47,678 bases of DNA, taken from the IMG/VR virus record IMGVR_UViG_3300027896_000068, positions 1 to 47,678 of that record. The stretch is one strand, 5' to 3'. Numbering within the stretch: position 1 is the first letter of the stretch; every line of letters starts with the position of its first letter. The DNA is from a virus. Positions 28,537 to 36,548 of the stretch are shown piece by piece. The notes beneath the pieces were generated by a model that worked only from the letters and a program-made list of their open reading frames with translations, was not told where the DNA came from and did not search any database. The translations under genes and the position numbers were made by a program.

Positions 28537-29505
28537 ATGGATGTGGGGCTGAGAAAACTGTTATTGGACGACACGCCTATGAACCGAATGGGCGGCCTGG
28601 GAGGAAGTGATAGTCCGGTAATATTGGGCGTGAGCCCGTTTAAAACAAAACGACAATTATTTTTAGAGAAAGCCGGATTAGCCGAACCGGAGCAGGCAGG
28701 GCCAGCGGCCAAGCGTGGAAAAACTCTCGAACACATCGTTTCAGAACTTTATGGAATTTTGACTAATCGAGAGGTTGAGGTTGTACGAGAAAAAATTCAT
28801 CATCCCCAGATGGATTTCATCTGGGCGCAGGTAGACAGGAAGATAACCGATGCCGCAAAAAAAGAAGGAATCCTTGAAATCAAATGTCCGGGTGTGGCTG
28901 TTTTCAACAAAGCCAAAAGGGAAGGACTACCAGATTACTATCTGGTCCAACTCCAGCATTACCTTGGTGTCACAGGAAAATCCTGGGGAGCCTTTGCGGT
29001 CTTTTCCGCTGAACGCTGGGAGCTTCTTAAATTTGACGTGGAGAGAAACGAAAAGCTCATCCAAATTATCTTCCAGAAAGACAAAGAATTCTGGCAAGAC
29101 GTTCTCGCCGGACACGTCCCGGAAGAAGATCAAATAGCCGTTGAACTTCCCGATGTCCAGCAAGGTGAAGTCGTAAACGTCGATCGGATGCAATACCGTC
29201 AAGAATGGGCCGAGATCATCATGGAGTACCGGTCTGCGGATCAGATGTACGAAGAGGGGAAAGCCCTTTTGGAAGTATCCGAAGAAAAGATCAAGGCCAT
29301 GATGGAGTCGATGAGTGCCAAGATCGCCGAGGGGGCCGGGGCCCGGGTTTATTTCAAAGAGCAAGCGGGAAAAAAGACATTAGATAAAAAACTATTTCTT
29401 AAGGAAAATCCTCTTGCTTATGAAGTGTATGAAAGTTTCCTCAAGGCCGGAAAACCAAGTAGACCATTTAGAATATTTTTTCCTCGAAAGATTTTGATCG
29501 AATAG
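28537..29505 (+). CDS. YqaJ-family recombination exonuclease
   Basis: The 322-residue protein has the YqaJ opening GGLGGSDSPVILGVSPFKT with RQLFLEKAGL (about 19-50), RGKTLEHIVSELY (catalytic Glu helix, about 66-78), the AQVDRKI Asp and EGILEIKCPG (E-x-K, about 109-118), and the QLQHYLGVTG helix. It belongs to the PD-(D/E)xK lambda-exonuclease-like group that resects double-stranded ends for annealing recombination. The 446-residue protein at 30726 is a good candidate for its annealing partner. Confidence 0.88.
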   Translation: MDVGLRKLLLDDTPMNRMGGLGGSDSPVILGVSPFKTKRQLFLEKAGLAEPEQAGPAAKRGKTLEHIVSELYGILTNREVEVVREKIHHPQMDFIWAQVDRKITDAAKKEGILEIKCPGVAVFNKAKREGLPDYYLVQLQHYLGVTGKSWGAFAVFSAERWELLKFDVERNEKLIQIIFQKDKEFWQDVLAGHVPEEDQIAVELPDVQQGEVVNVDRMQYRQEWAEIIMEYRSADQMYEEGKALLEVSEEKIKAMMESMSAKIAEGAGARVYFKEQAGKKTLDKKLFLKENPLAYEVYESFLKAGKPSRPFRIFFPRKILIE

Positions 29506-29513
29506 GAGTCCTT

Positions 29514-29804
29514 ATGCCAAGTCGTAGCCGTTTAAAGATCAGGAGGAAGATAGAATTTCCGTTTGCTGAAGCTACCATAAGGGCTGACAAAAATCATCCG
29601 TGGTATCCGCTTCTTCCCGTCGAACAGTGTAAGGGCTGTGGGCATAACCGGGAAATAATATGTGACGTATATATGTTTCCCGAGCCCAAATGGGAAGCTG
29701 GTAAAATATGCCCAATGGCCACGAATGTAAAAAAAGAAGTGAAGAAGGATAGCAAGTCGATCGATCCAATTAAAGCCAGTAAGGCTAAGGCAAAGGGGAA
29801 ATAA
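29514..29804 (+). CDS. Small zinc-binding-like protein
   Basis: This 96-residue protein begins MPSRSRLKIRRKIEFPFAEA. It has C-x2-C (QCKGCGHN) and two further Cys (IICDVY, ICPMA) that could complete a zinc site, and ends in a Lys-rich tail (KASKAKAKGK). AATAGGAGTCCTT precedes ATG. Function unknown. Confidence 0.62.
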   Translation: MPSRSRLKIRRKIEFPFAEATIRADKNHPWYPLLPVEQCKGCGHNREIICDVYMFPEPKWEAGKICPMATNVKKEVKKDSKSIDPIKASKAKAKGK

Positions 29805-30404
29805 ATGGATTTTGTTGAGTTTCAAAAGATCCCAAGATTATCCCGAGAATGCATAATAAGTGAAAAAATCGACGGGACGAATGGTCAGATTTATATCGTT
29901 GAAACCGATGCTCCCGGGGCAATCCCTGGAATAGAAAATGCCTTGGTCTATCAAGCAGAAAAGAAACTTTTAATGTTCATCGGAAGTAGAAGTCGGTATA
30001 TTACCCTTAACAATGATAATCACGGATTCGCCAGGTGGGCCAATGATCATGCCAATGAATTGTTCGAGCTTGGCCCCGGAAGACATTTTGGTGAATGGTG
30101 GGGTCAAGGCATCCAACGCGGGTACGGGCTTAAGGAGAAGCGCTTTTCGCTCTTCAACACACACAGGTGGAGTGATCCGGCTGTGCGTCCGGCCTGCTGC
30201 CATGTGGTCCCGATAATCGACCGAGGAAGTTTTACAACCGACCGAGTAGAACAAGCATTGGATTTTTTACAAAGAAATGGAAGTTTTGCGGCTCCTGGCT
30301 TTTACCCTGCTGAGGGAATCGTGATCTACCATACCGCCGGGAATCTTCTCTTTAAGAAGACCTTCGAGAAAGATGATGAACCAAAAAGCATGAGGGAAAA
30401 ATGA
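29805..30404 (+). CDS. RNA ligase (Rnl2-like nucleotidyltransferase)
   Basis: The 199-residue protein carries the covalent nucleotidyltransferase motifs: I, SEKIDGTNGQIY (Lys21 as AMP acceptor); III-type HFGEWWGQG (about 98-106); IV, AEGIVIYH (about 168-175); V, LFKKTFEKD (about 181-189). It matches the catalytic domain of small phage RNA ligases and lacks a C-terminal domain. It would seal nicks in RNA, for instance broken tRNAs. It starts one base after the stop of the previous gene and is coupled to the next gene by ATGA. Confidence 0.87.
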   Translation: MDFVEFQKIPRLSRECIISEKIDGTNGQIYIVETDAPGAIPGIENALVYQAEKKLLMFIGSRSRYITLNNDNHGFARWANDHANELFELGPGRHFGEWWGQGIQRGYGLKEKRFSLFNTHRWSDPAVRPACCHVVPIIDRGSFTTDRVEQALDFLQRNGSFAAPGFYPAEGIVIYHTAGNLLFKKTFEKDDEPKSMREK

Positions 30405-30733
30405 ACCAAAATAAAGTCTGTTGCCTAGATTGTCTAAATTTTCACTGTAAATTAAAGTTGGTAGAACCCAGTGGGCGCATGGCTCTGTCTCCAAAGGCCA
30501 TAGCCTACGGAGCCCTCGGCAAGCCCTTCAGTCTCATCTTTAGCTTTAAGGAGATCAAGGCCCAGTGCGTGGTGGGTAGATTGCTGGGACAAGATGGGAA
30601 GGACAAGGTATGGATTTTGAATCCAAAAAATTCATGGAAGTCCAACATGGAGATGAGCAGGAAGCGCAAGGGATTGAATCACGATCACTGTGATGAATTT
30701 GAATCTGATGAAATGGAGGTAACACATGGCTGA
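30401..30733 (+). CDS. Small hypothetical protein with Cys cluster
   Basis: This 110-residue protein begins MNQNKVCCLDCLNFHCKLKL, with CCLDC and a nearby Cys that may bind zinc, and ends in an acidic segment (HDHCDEFESDEMEV). It overlaps its neighbours on both sides by 4-8 bp. No family recognised. Confidence 0.62.
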   Translation: MNQNKVCCLDCLNFHCKLKLVEPSGRMALSPKAIAYGALGKPFSLIFSFKEIKAQCVVGRLLGQDGKDKVWILNPKNSWKSNMEMSRKRKGLNHDHCDEFESDEMEVTHG

Positions 30734-32066
30734 AAAAAATCTACCGCAATCTTTACAAAATGAACAAGTGGCGAGAACCCCGTTAAGTAGTGTAGTCAGT
30801 ATCGAGCAGCAACGGGCCATTCAGGAAGTCCAGGGCATGATGATCATGGCCAAAAAATTTCCCCGAAATGAAGCGGATATCGAAGAAAAAATCAAGAAGG
30901 CTTGCCAAAGAAAATCCCTCGCCGAAGAAGCCAGATATGTATATCCCAGGGGGGATACAACTGTACAGGGGCCATCTATCAGATTGGCAGAGGCAATAGC
31001 CCGGCTATGGGGAAACATGCTGTATGGCATTCAGGAACTTTCGCGGAGTCCGGGCCATTCAGAAATGGAGGCTTATGCCTGGGATCTGGAATCAAATACC
31101 AGGCGATCGATTAAGTTTCAGGTTGACCACATCCGCTGGACCAAGAAGGGATCCTATGATCTCAAAGATCCCCGAGATATTTATGAGATGACCGCGAATA
31201 TGGGTGCCAGAAGGGTCCGGGCCTGCATCCAAGGGATTATCCCGGCGGACATTTTTGACATAGCCGAGGAAGAGTGCGAAAAAACGGTTGCGGCTGCCCT
31301 GGAAGGAAAGACCGAAGACATTATTAAGGTCATGGTGGCAAAATACGACGAAATTGGCGTTAAGGTAGCCGCTCTCGAAAAGAGGCTTGGCCATAAAATC
31401 GAGGCCACGATCAACCAAGAGATTATCGTATTACGGAAAATCTTTGTTTCCATCCGAGACGGGATGGGCAAGAAAGAGGACTATTTCGAAAGCAGCGTCG
31501 AGCAGAAGAGCAAAGATAAAGAAGCTGCGTTGACAGAGAAACTTGCGGGGGAGCAGGGCAAACAGACGGGGACAGCTACGGATCCCACCATAGGGGATAC
31601 CCGGGCCAAGACCGAATCTGATCCTGTTTCCCCACCCATTGCCGAGCAACCCCCGGGGAAACAACGAAGTCCTGCTGTGGTAGTCGCGCAGGCGCCTCCT
31701 TTCACCCCGGGGGAAGCTCATCCTGTTGTTATTCCAGACGGACAAGACTCCGTGGACCTGGACATTCCCCTCTTCGAACCGCCGGATATGCCAGGACCAG
31801 GTGTGCCCGATCCCCCAGCCGTGGCCCCACCACCACCCCCTCAAAAGGTAAACGAGTTTCGGCTACCCGAAGGGAAGACAAAGAAAGACTATGTAAAAGA
31901 AAGGGGGGGAAAGAACGGAATGGTGCTCGATTGCCCGCCCGGAGGATGGAAGCCAAATATGCGCGTTACGGAGAAATTCTGCCGCGGGATGTGCGATCAC
32001 TATGAAGCAAAGAAGTGCCCGATGTATTTGCCCGATCCTAGCGAGACTGATGGAGCAAAGAAATAA
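30726..32066 (+). CDS. Putative recombination partner protein, zinc C-terminus
   Basis: The 446-residue protein has a conserved N-terminal domain: FPRNEADIEEKIKKACQRKS, YVYPRGDTTVQGPSIRLAEA, AYAWDLESNTRR, then DPRDIYEMTANMGARRVRAC with IQGIIPADIF (about 170-200). This family is widespread in phages beside exonucleases; its function is not settled in my knowledge, but context supports DNA annealing or recombination. A Pro-rich linker follows (about 300-385), then a C-terminal Cys cluster FCRGMCDHYEAKKCPMY. The gene order exonuclease, RNA ligase, this protein, replication protein suggests a replication-recombination block. Confidence 0.65.
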   Translation: MAEKNLPQSLQNEQVARTPLSSVVSIEQQRAIQEVQGMMIMAKKFPRNEADIEEKIKKACQRKSLAEEARYVYPRGDTTVQGPSIRLAEAIARLWGNMLYGIQELSRSPGHSEMEAYAWDLESNTRRSIKFQVDHIRWTKKGSYDLKDPRDIYEMTANMGARRVRACIQGIIPADIFDIAEEECEKTVAAALEGKTEDIIKVMVAKYDEIGVKVAALEKRLGHKIEATINQEIIVLRKIFVSIRDGMGKKEDYFESSVEQKSKDKEAALTEKLAGEQGKQTGTATDPTIGDTRAKTESDPVSPPIAEQPPGKQRSPAVVVAQAPPFTPGEAHPVVIPDGQDSVDLDIPLFEPPDMPGPGVPDPPAVAPPPPPQKVNEFRLPEGKTKKDYVKERGGKNGMVLDCPPGGWKPNMRVTEKFCRGMCDHYEAKKCPMYLPDPSETDGAKK

Positions 32067-33259
32067 TGGCAGATTCGACCGAGCGAGCGATCGGCATCAA
32101 TATGTGGAACGATCCCGAGATGCGGGACGTATCCGGCAAGGCCAAATTCCTCCTGTGGTATTTCATCACGACTCCACACGGGTTTAATGATTTGGGGCTT
32201 TATCTTCTGCGGCCTGCCTATGCAATTACAGACCTGGATTGTACACCAGAAGATTACGATCTGGCCAGGGCAGAGCTGCAAGAAAGAGCCCTGATTTCTT
32301 ATGACGATCACATGGGAATGATCTTCGTCAAGAACTTCCTAAAATATTATCCGGCCAAGAGTCAGAACCATGCGATCAGGCTAAAGAAGGCCTTTGATGC
32401 CTTGCCGGATAGTCAATTGAAGGGAGAGTTTTTGGCCAACATGAGTAGGCCGGAGATTATTGGGGAGAACCGTAATGACATGCTAAGGCGACTTTGCGGC
32501 GGGGAAAAGATCGATGGAACAACCGCTGGATTGAGATGGGGAACAAAAGATCCTCTCCCAAACCTTTCACCAGAGGCCAAGGGGATGTCTGGCCTAATGG
32601 ACGCATGGAATCATATATGCAAGCCAGCCGGTCTTCCGGGAGTTTCCGAGGCCACTCCCAAGAGGAAAGAAAAGGGCAAGAGCAGACTGGCCGAGCATCC
32701 TATAGAATGGTGGATCCAAATATTCAAAACGATTACAATAACGCCTTTTCTGTGCGGGACGAATGATCGGGGATGGAAGGCAAACTTTGATTGGATCCTC
32801 AATACTCCGGATAATGCACTTGCTTTACAGGAAGGGAAGTATGGTGGATTGGCGCCCATTACGAGGCCGGCCCCAGGACCAGTCAACACGAAGAATCTAT
32901 GGGGTCGGTGTCCTGAGTGCCAAAAGGAAACGCTCAAAACCGATCTGGATAAATATGGATCGTGCCAGACTTGTTTTAAACCCCTCAGCCCCGAAAAGAC
33001 CAAAGAATTATTTGGAACAATGCTTTCGGGCATAGGAAAGGAGATTCCAAGTGGACGAGCAGAAACCGGCAACAAAGACCGTGGTAATGACCTCAGCCGA
33101 TTACCCCGAGATGACGGCAATCTTGAAGGAGATTCCATCTCCAGAAAAGACGCCTCCGAATCCCCCACAGGAGGGACCGGCACCGGAGAAGCAGAAGCCG
33201 TCGATTCTGAATTCCCGGGCCCTGAAGCTGGGGATAAAACAGCAAGAGATCATGAATGA
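32066..33259 (+). CDS. Replisome organiser / replication initiation protein
   Basis: The 397-residue protein has a winged-helix-like N-terminus (SGKAKFLLWYFITTPHGFND, with GLYLLRPAYAITDL, about 25-60). The central part ends W-I-Q-I-F-K-T-I-T-I-T-PFLCGTNDRGWKANFDW then ILNTPDN and LQEGKYGG (about 230-275), the classical tail of phage replication proteins with the DnaD-like plan. A zinc ribbon CPEC...CQTC follows (about 290-310), and the C-terminus is disordered. It probably binds the 15699-15880 iterons and loads the host helicase. A TAATG overlap couples it to the previous gene. Confidence 0.8.
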   Translation: MADSTERAIGINMWNDPEMRDVSGKAKFLLWYFITTPHGFNDLGLYLLRPAYAITDLDCTPEDYDLARAELQERALISYDDHMGMIFVKNFLKYYPAKSQNHAIRLKKAFDALPDSQLKGEFLANMSRPEIIGENRNDMLRRLCGGEKIDGTTAGLRWGTKDPLPNLSPEAKGMSGLMDAWNHICKPAGLPGVSEATPKRKEKGKSRLAEHPIEWWIQIFKTITITPFLCGTNDRGWKANFDWILNTPDNALALQEGKYGGLAPITRPAPGPVNTKNLWGRCPECQKETLKTDLDKYGSCQTCFKPLSPEKTKELFGTMLSGIGKEIPSGRAETGNKDRGNDLSRLPRDDGNLEGDSISRKDASESPTGGTGTGEAEAVDSEFPGPEAGDKTARDHE

Positions 33260-33404
33260 CCTGCCCGGCAAGCGCATCATGAGCATCGATCAGGCATCAG
33301 AACCCGGGAGGCATGGGATTGTCTTAAACCTGGACAATGGCCGCAAGTACATCCTGGGTACGGCCGGCGGGAAAGAAATGCTGTTCATCGGGGAGCTTTC
33401 ATAG
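33051..33404 (+). CDS. Small protein in a different frame over the replication gene's 3' end
   Basis: This 117-residue protein starts GTG 33051 after AAAGGAGATTCCAA, the best ribosome site in this stretch. It begins MDEQKPATKTVVMTSADYPE and has a Pro-rich segment, then IKQQEIMNDLPGKRIMSIDQ and a beta-rich end (GIVLNLDNGRKYILGTAGGK). It shares 209 bp with the disordered tail of the replication gene in another frame. The C-terminal half beyond the overlap looks like a folded domain. Function unknown. Confidence 0.65.
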   Translation: MDEQKPATKTVVMTSADYPEMTAILKEIPSPEKTPPNPPQEGPAPEKQKPSILNSRALKLGIKQQEIMNDLPGKRIMSIDQASEPGRHGIVLNLDNGRKYILGTAGGKEMLFIGELS

Positions 33405-33419
33405 GAGGAAAATATCAAA

Positions 33420-33566
33420 ATGGAATCGTTTTTTTACATTGCTGTGCCGGTAATGGGCGGCCTCTTGGGAATTTGGTTAGATTTGATTAGAGGAATAAAG
33501 GCCCCCTATCTTTTTTGGTTCATAGGATTTTGTACGGGTTTTATTACTTTCATGGTGTCACGATGA
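33420..33566 (+). CDS. Small two-span membrane protein
   Basis: A 48-residue frame after AGGAGGAAAATATCAAA begins MESFFYIAVPVMGGLLGIWL and contains a second hydrophobic part (YLFWFIGFCTGFITFMV). It resembles a helical hairpin. ATGA overlap with the next gene. Function unknown. Confidence 0.6.
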   Translation: MESFFYIAVPVMGGLLGIWLDLIRGIKAPYLFWFIGFCTGFITFMVSR

Positions 33567-33751
33567 AGCAAGAATACTTCACATACGAGACGGATGAGTG
33601 GGTAGAAGATCAGATCGACCACATTGTGGATCGTTCGCAAATCGAGCATTATGTGATCGCCTTGAAGCAGTATGAGGACAAACGCAAGGCGCTATTTATC
33701 GCGCTCACATATCCCGAGAATGAAAGGGGGGATGAGAATATGAAAACCTAA
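33563..33751 (+). CDS. Small acidic protein
   Basis: This 62-residue protein begins MKQEYFTYETDEWVEDQIDH. The ATG at 33563 overlaps the previous stop, so the longer frame from 33515 is rejected. Helical and charged, possibly DNA-mimic-like in composition but too short to argue. Function unknown. Confidence 0.62.
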   Translation: MKQEYFTYETDEWVEDQIDHIVDRSQIEHYVIALKQYEDKRKALFIALTYPENERGDENMKT

Positions 33752-33807
33752 GCGCACAGATCCAATATAATTGCTCGCTTTACATTCGAAGAAAAGGAAA
33801 AAAGGAA

Positions 33808-33836
33808 GCGCCCATTCTCGGCATGGGAGTGGGCGC
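33808..33836 (+). promoter_or_regulatory. Stable hairpin in the leader of the RuvC-like gene
   Basis: GCGCCCATTCTC/GGGAGTGGGCGC makes a 12-bp stem (two G-U pairs) with a 5-base loop, ending 6 bases before the CAGGAGG ribosome site. No U run follows. It may protect the mRNA or modulate translation. Confidence 0.5.
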
Positions 33837-33851
33837 GATTCAGGAGGACAA

Positions 33852-34331
33852 ATGATCTATTTTATGGGAGTTGACCCCGGCATGACCGGCGCCTTCGCCA
33901 TCATCACCGATGAAGGTAATTTCGTCAGAGTTGAAGACTGGCAAGATCCGTTATGGCCAGTACTTCAACAGACTCCGTTTAATATTCCCAGACCATGGGG
34001 ATGGGTCGATGTAAAACTGGCCGTCATCGAGAAGGTCTGGGCCATGCCAAAGCAAGGCGTCTCGTCATCGTTCCACTTTGGGGAAAACTTTGGTGCATGG
34101 AAGATGGCCCTACAAGCCCTGGGAGTGCCCTTTATGGTCGAAGCCACGACGAAGATCCGGAAAATTCTCGATTCATCCGTACCGCATAAGCCCAGCAAAG
34201 AAGACTTGAGGCAGTATGCTATCCGACGTTTCCCCGATGCTGCGCAGTTTTTGACACGCAAAGGTGATCATGGACGAGCCGAGGCGCTTGTGATGGCCCT
34301 CTACGCCAGGAGCATTTATGGGCAACATTGA
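33852..34331 (+). CDS. RuvC-like Holliday junction resolvase
   Basis: The 159-residue protein begins MIYFMGVDPGMTGAFAIITD, with the RNase-H-fold catalytic Asp in GVDPG. Further acidic residues are in AVIEKVWAMP (Glu, about 60-69) and DHGRAEALVMALYA (about 138-151). These are the D-E-DxxxA positions of phage RuvC-like nucleases. ATG 33852 directly follows CAGGAGGACAA; the longer frame from 33771 would run through the hairpin. It probably resolves branched DNA before packaging. Confidence 0.85.
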   Translation: MIYFMGVDPGMTGAFAIITDEGNFVRVEDWQDPLWPVLQQTPFNIPRPWGWVDVKLAVIEKVWAMPKQGVSSSFHFGENFGAWKMALQALGVPFMVEATTKIRKILDSSVPHKPSKEDLRQYAIRRFPDAAQFLTRKGDHGRAEALVMALYARSIYGQH

Positions 34332-34407
34332 TCCCCGTGAAGTACAGATTTTCGTCTGGATAATTCTTCTGAAGGAACTATTACGGAGGAAACGAAATGG
34401 TGGATAA
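34318..34407 (+). CDS. Possible tiny peptide gene
   Basis: A 29-residue frame starts in the last codons of the resolvase gene, MGNIDPREVQIFVWIILLKE, followed by a basic tail (LLRRKRNGG). It reads as an amphipathic or short membrane helix. Only its position in the gap supports it. Confidence 0.3.
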   Translation: MGNIDPREVQIFVWIILLKELLRRKRNGG

Positions 34408-34777
34408 CGAGAGACCGATATGTCCACATTGCGGTAAGCCCCTTTTTTGGCAGAGAGAAGATTCTGATGCTGGACGACTTTTATGCATCTGCGGATATAG
34501 TGAGTGGTTCTTCAGAAATCCTCAAACAACGAAGGAAGAGTGCGCGAAAATATGGGGAGCCGATTTGAGATTCTTTAACCATAGTGGTGGCCCCAAAAAA
34601 ACATTACGAACTTTTTCTTGTATAATCTGCGGGGAATCCATAACTCGGGAAGCATATAAGAAGGAAAATCTATGCAAAAAACCTGAGTGCAAAAGGCAAA
34701 GGCAATACCGATATAATGACAGATTGGTAAAACCCAAAAAAGATGTCTTAGAGAAATTCGCGGAGGATGGCGCATGA
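34397..34777 (+). CDS. Two-zinc-ribbon protein
   Basis: This 126-residue protein begins MVDNERPICPHCGKPLFWQR. The first ribbon is CPHC...CIC (about 9-32). The second is CIICGESITREAYKKENLCK with KPECKR (about 75-100), and the end is basic. AGGAAACGAA precedes ATG. It is probably nucleic-acid or protein binding; the family is not recognised. ATGA coupling to the next gene. Confidence 0.7.
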   Translation: MVDNERPICPHCGKPLFWQREDSDAGRLLCICGYSEWFFRNPQTTKEECAKIWGADLRFFNHSGGPKKTLRTFSCIICGESITREAYKKENLCKKPECKRQRQYRYNDRLVKPKKDVLEKFAEDGA

Positions 34778-35055
34778 TCATAATCCATGAGGATGCAGTC
34801 AGGTGGCTGAATCGGCTTTCGATATCCCTAATCATGTGTATGGCTGTAATGTGCTTCTGTGTCCTGGTCCTTTTGGGAACGCTGATAAAGGAGCGCCGAG
34901 AACATATCGAGTCTATGCAGGTCGCCAAGGACATACTGACTGCGGCAGATGATAAGATGGCCCAGCGAGAGGATCATGTGCGATATCTAAAAGAAGAAGT
35001 CAATAAATACCACAAGCGGAACTGGAAGCCGATTCCGGCCGGAGAAAAAGATTGA
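34774..35055 (+). CDS. Membrane protein with cytoplasmic coiled coil
   Basis: This 93-residue protein has one transmembrane helix (LSISLIMCMAVMCFCVLVLL, about 15-36) followed by a charged helix (ERREHIESMQVAKDILTAAD, QREDHVRYLKEEVNKYHK). The plan of one anchor plus coiled coil resembles an inner-membrane spanin, but the gene lies in the early region far from the lysis cassette. TTGA coupling to the next gene. Confidence 0.6.
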   Translation: MIIIHEDAVRWLNRLSISLIMCMAVMCFCVLVLLGTLIKERREHIESMQVAKDILTAADDKMAQREDHVRYLKEEVNKYHKRNWKPIPAGEKD

Positions 35056-35501
35056 ATCCCATTATTGCAATTTTAGTATTTTTGTGCTCTGTCGCGGATG
35101 ACGTGATGTACGTATTCTTTGTCCAATTTATCATGAGAAAGAAGGTCATTCCGGCAAGCGTATTATCCGGTTTGCTTACCGGCCTGGTCTCGTTTGGAGT
35201 AATGATGTATGCCGATTTGCATGCCTATGTTCTACCCAATATCATCGGGAGCGTTCTGGGAACCCCATTGGCCATGTGGGTGGATAGAAAGTATTTCAGC
35301 CGATCGGTCGAGAAGCAGATGAAGGCAAATTGCCCAAAGTGTGGACGCATTTGCTCAGACATAACGGCTGAACTTAATGAGCGTGGAATTGGTAAGGTAA
35401 CAGGATTCTGTAAGGTCCATGGTAGGGAATCATTGAGCGGTTGGGATTACGGGGATTTTGCACCGAAGAAGGTAGTCCAGCAGTCAGGGAAACAGATATG
35501 A
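35052..35501 (+). CDS. Membrane protein with C-terminal zinc ribbon
   Basis: This 149-residue protein from TTG 35052 has hydrophobic segments about 3-25 (IIAILVFLCSVADDVMYVFF), 37-58 (VLSGLLTGLVSFGVMMYADL) and 62-80 (VLPNIIGSVLGTPLAMWV). A cytoplasmic tail follows with NCPKCGRICSD and FCKVHGRE, probably a zinc ribbon. It resembles small membrane proteins of phages that share the DD-V-x-Y-V-F-F start, but no role is known. Confidence 0.65.
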   Translation: MNPIIAILVFLCSVADDVMYVFFVQFIMRKKVIPASVLSGLLTGLVSFGVMMYADLHAYVLPNIIGSVLGTPLAMWVDRKYFSRSVEKQMKANCPKCGRICSDITAELNERGIGKVTGFCKVHGRESLSGWDYGDFAPKKVVQQSGKQI

Positions 35502-36127
35502 AAGATTTGAGAATAGAAATCAAAATCAAAAACAATCTCATTTTCCAGAAGATTAAAGAAATTTATGGGGATATTTCCATAGCAGAATTTTGTCAAAGAA
35601 TAAATATACAAGACACCGAAATGAGTTTTATTTTAAATTTCAAGAAAAGTCCCATTATAAAGCGTCGTAACGGACCTACAAGCTGTGGTGTTGATGGTTT
35701 AACGGGATTTTATTGGAGGAAAATTGCGATTGATATTTCAATCGCCCTAAATTGTCTACCAGAAGATTTATTCCCTGAACATTTAAGAGAGGTCCGCAAG
35801 AATTTCTATGCACTTGAAATTGACTCGGCTATTTTGATAGCCGCTACGGAGAGATCAGAAATTAAGAATCCAGAACAAATAATGCTAGCAAATGAAACAA
35901 AAGACCATACAAGGGAAGGTATTGTAAGGGTTTTATCTGCTCTTACAAGACGCGAAGAGTTGGTTTTGTGTAAACGATTTGGATTTGATGGAGAAGAAGA
36001 ACTCAGTTTGGATGCAATCGGAGAAATGATATCGTGTAGCAGAGAGCGAGTTAGGCAAATTGAACTTAAGGCATTAAGAGAATTGCGGCATCCTGCGAGA
36101 GCAGAATATTTACGAAAATATATGTAG
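35498..36127 (+). CDS. Sigma-factor region-4-like regulator
   Basis: The 209-residue protein ends with a clear sigma-70 region 4: ALTRREELVLCKRFGFDGEE, LSLDAIGEMISCSRERVRQI, ELKALRELRHP (about 150-200), containing the -35-recognising helix-turn-helix. The N-terminal half is not a recognisable region 2, so it is not a complete sigma factor. A phage protein of this kind may redirect host RNA polymerase, for example to the late leftward promoter at 14726. ATG 35498 overlaps the previous stop (ATGA). Confidence 0.8.
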   Translation: MKDLRIEIKIKNNLIFQKIKEIYGDISIAEFCQRINIQDTEMSFILNFKKSPIIKRRNGPTSCGVDGLTGFYWRKIAIDISIALNCLPEDLFPEHLREVRKNFYALEIDSAILIAATERSEIKNPEQIMLANETKDHTREGIVRVLSALTRREELVLCKRFGFDGEEELSLDAIGEMISCSRERVRQIELKALRELRHPARAEYLRKYM

Positions 36128-36140
36128 GAGGATAGACCGA

Positions 36141-36548
36141 ATGCTAAATAAAATTTTTCTAATTGGCCGAGTTGGCCGGGAGCCCGAATTAAGATACGGT
36201 CCTTCGGGTAAGGAACTTTGCACGTTCTCGGTGGCTACTACGGAGTATTACAAGGACAAGTCAGGAGAAAGCAAGGAAAAGACGGAGTGGCATAATATCA
36301 TTGCCTGGGGGCCGACCGGAAAGGGTTGCGCCGATCATCTTTCCAAGGGGGCATTGGTATTCATCGAGGGCAAGAATACCACGAATAACTGGGAAGACAA
36401 AAGTGGAAACAAGCGGCAGACTACCCAGGTCCAGGTAATTCATATGCGAAAATTGGCCGATGGCAAGGGCGGGGCGCCGAAGCCACAGGAACCAGCACCG
36501 AATGCTCCAGTGGGAGGACAAGGTGCGGAAGAAGACGTTCCTTTCTAA
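36141..36548 (+). CDS. ssb: Single-stranded DNA-binding protein
   Basis: The 135-residue protein begins MLNKIFLIGRVGREPELRYG and has the OB-fold pattern of bacterial SSB: SVATTEYYKDKSGE, EWHNIIAWG, ADHLSKGALVFIEGK and a QVQVIHMRKL strand. The tail is disordered and ends EEDVPF, the acidic tip that recruits replication partners. AGGAGGATAGACCG precedes ATG. It protects single strands during phage replication and recombination. Confidence 0.95.
   Translation: MLNKIFLIGRVGREPELRYGPSGKELCTFSVATTEYYKDKSGESKEKTEWHNIIAWGPTGKGCADHLSKGALVFIEGKNTTNNWEDKSGNKRQTTQVQVIHMRKLADGKGGAPKPQEPAPNAPVGGQGAEEDVPF

Noticed and set aside
31431-31844. 137-residue leftward frame opposite the Pro-rich linker
   Set aside because: Gly/Trp-rich mirror of a Pro-rich coding segment.
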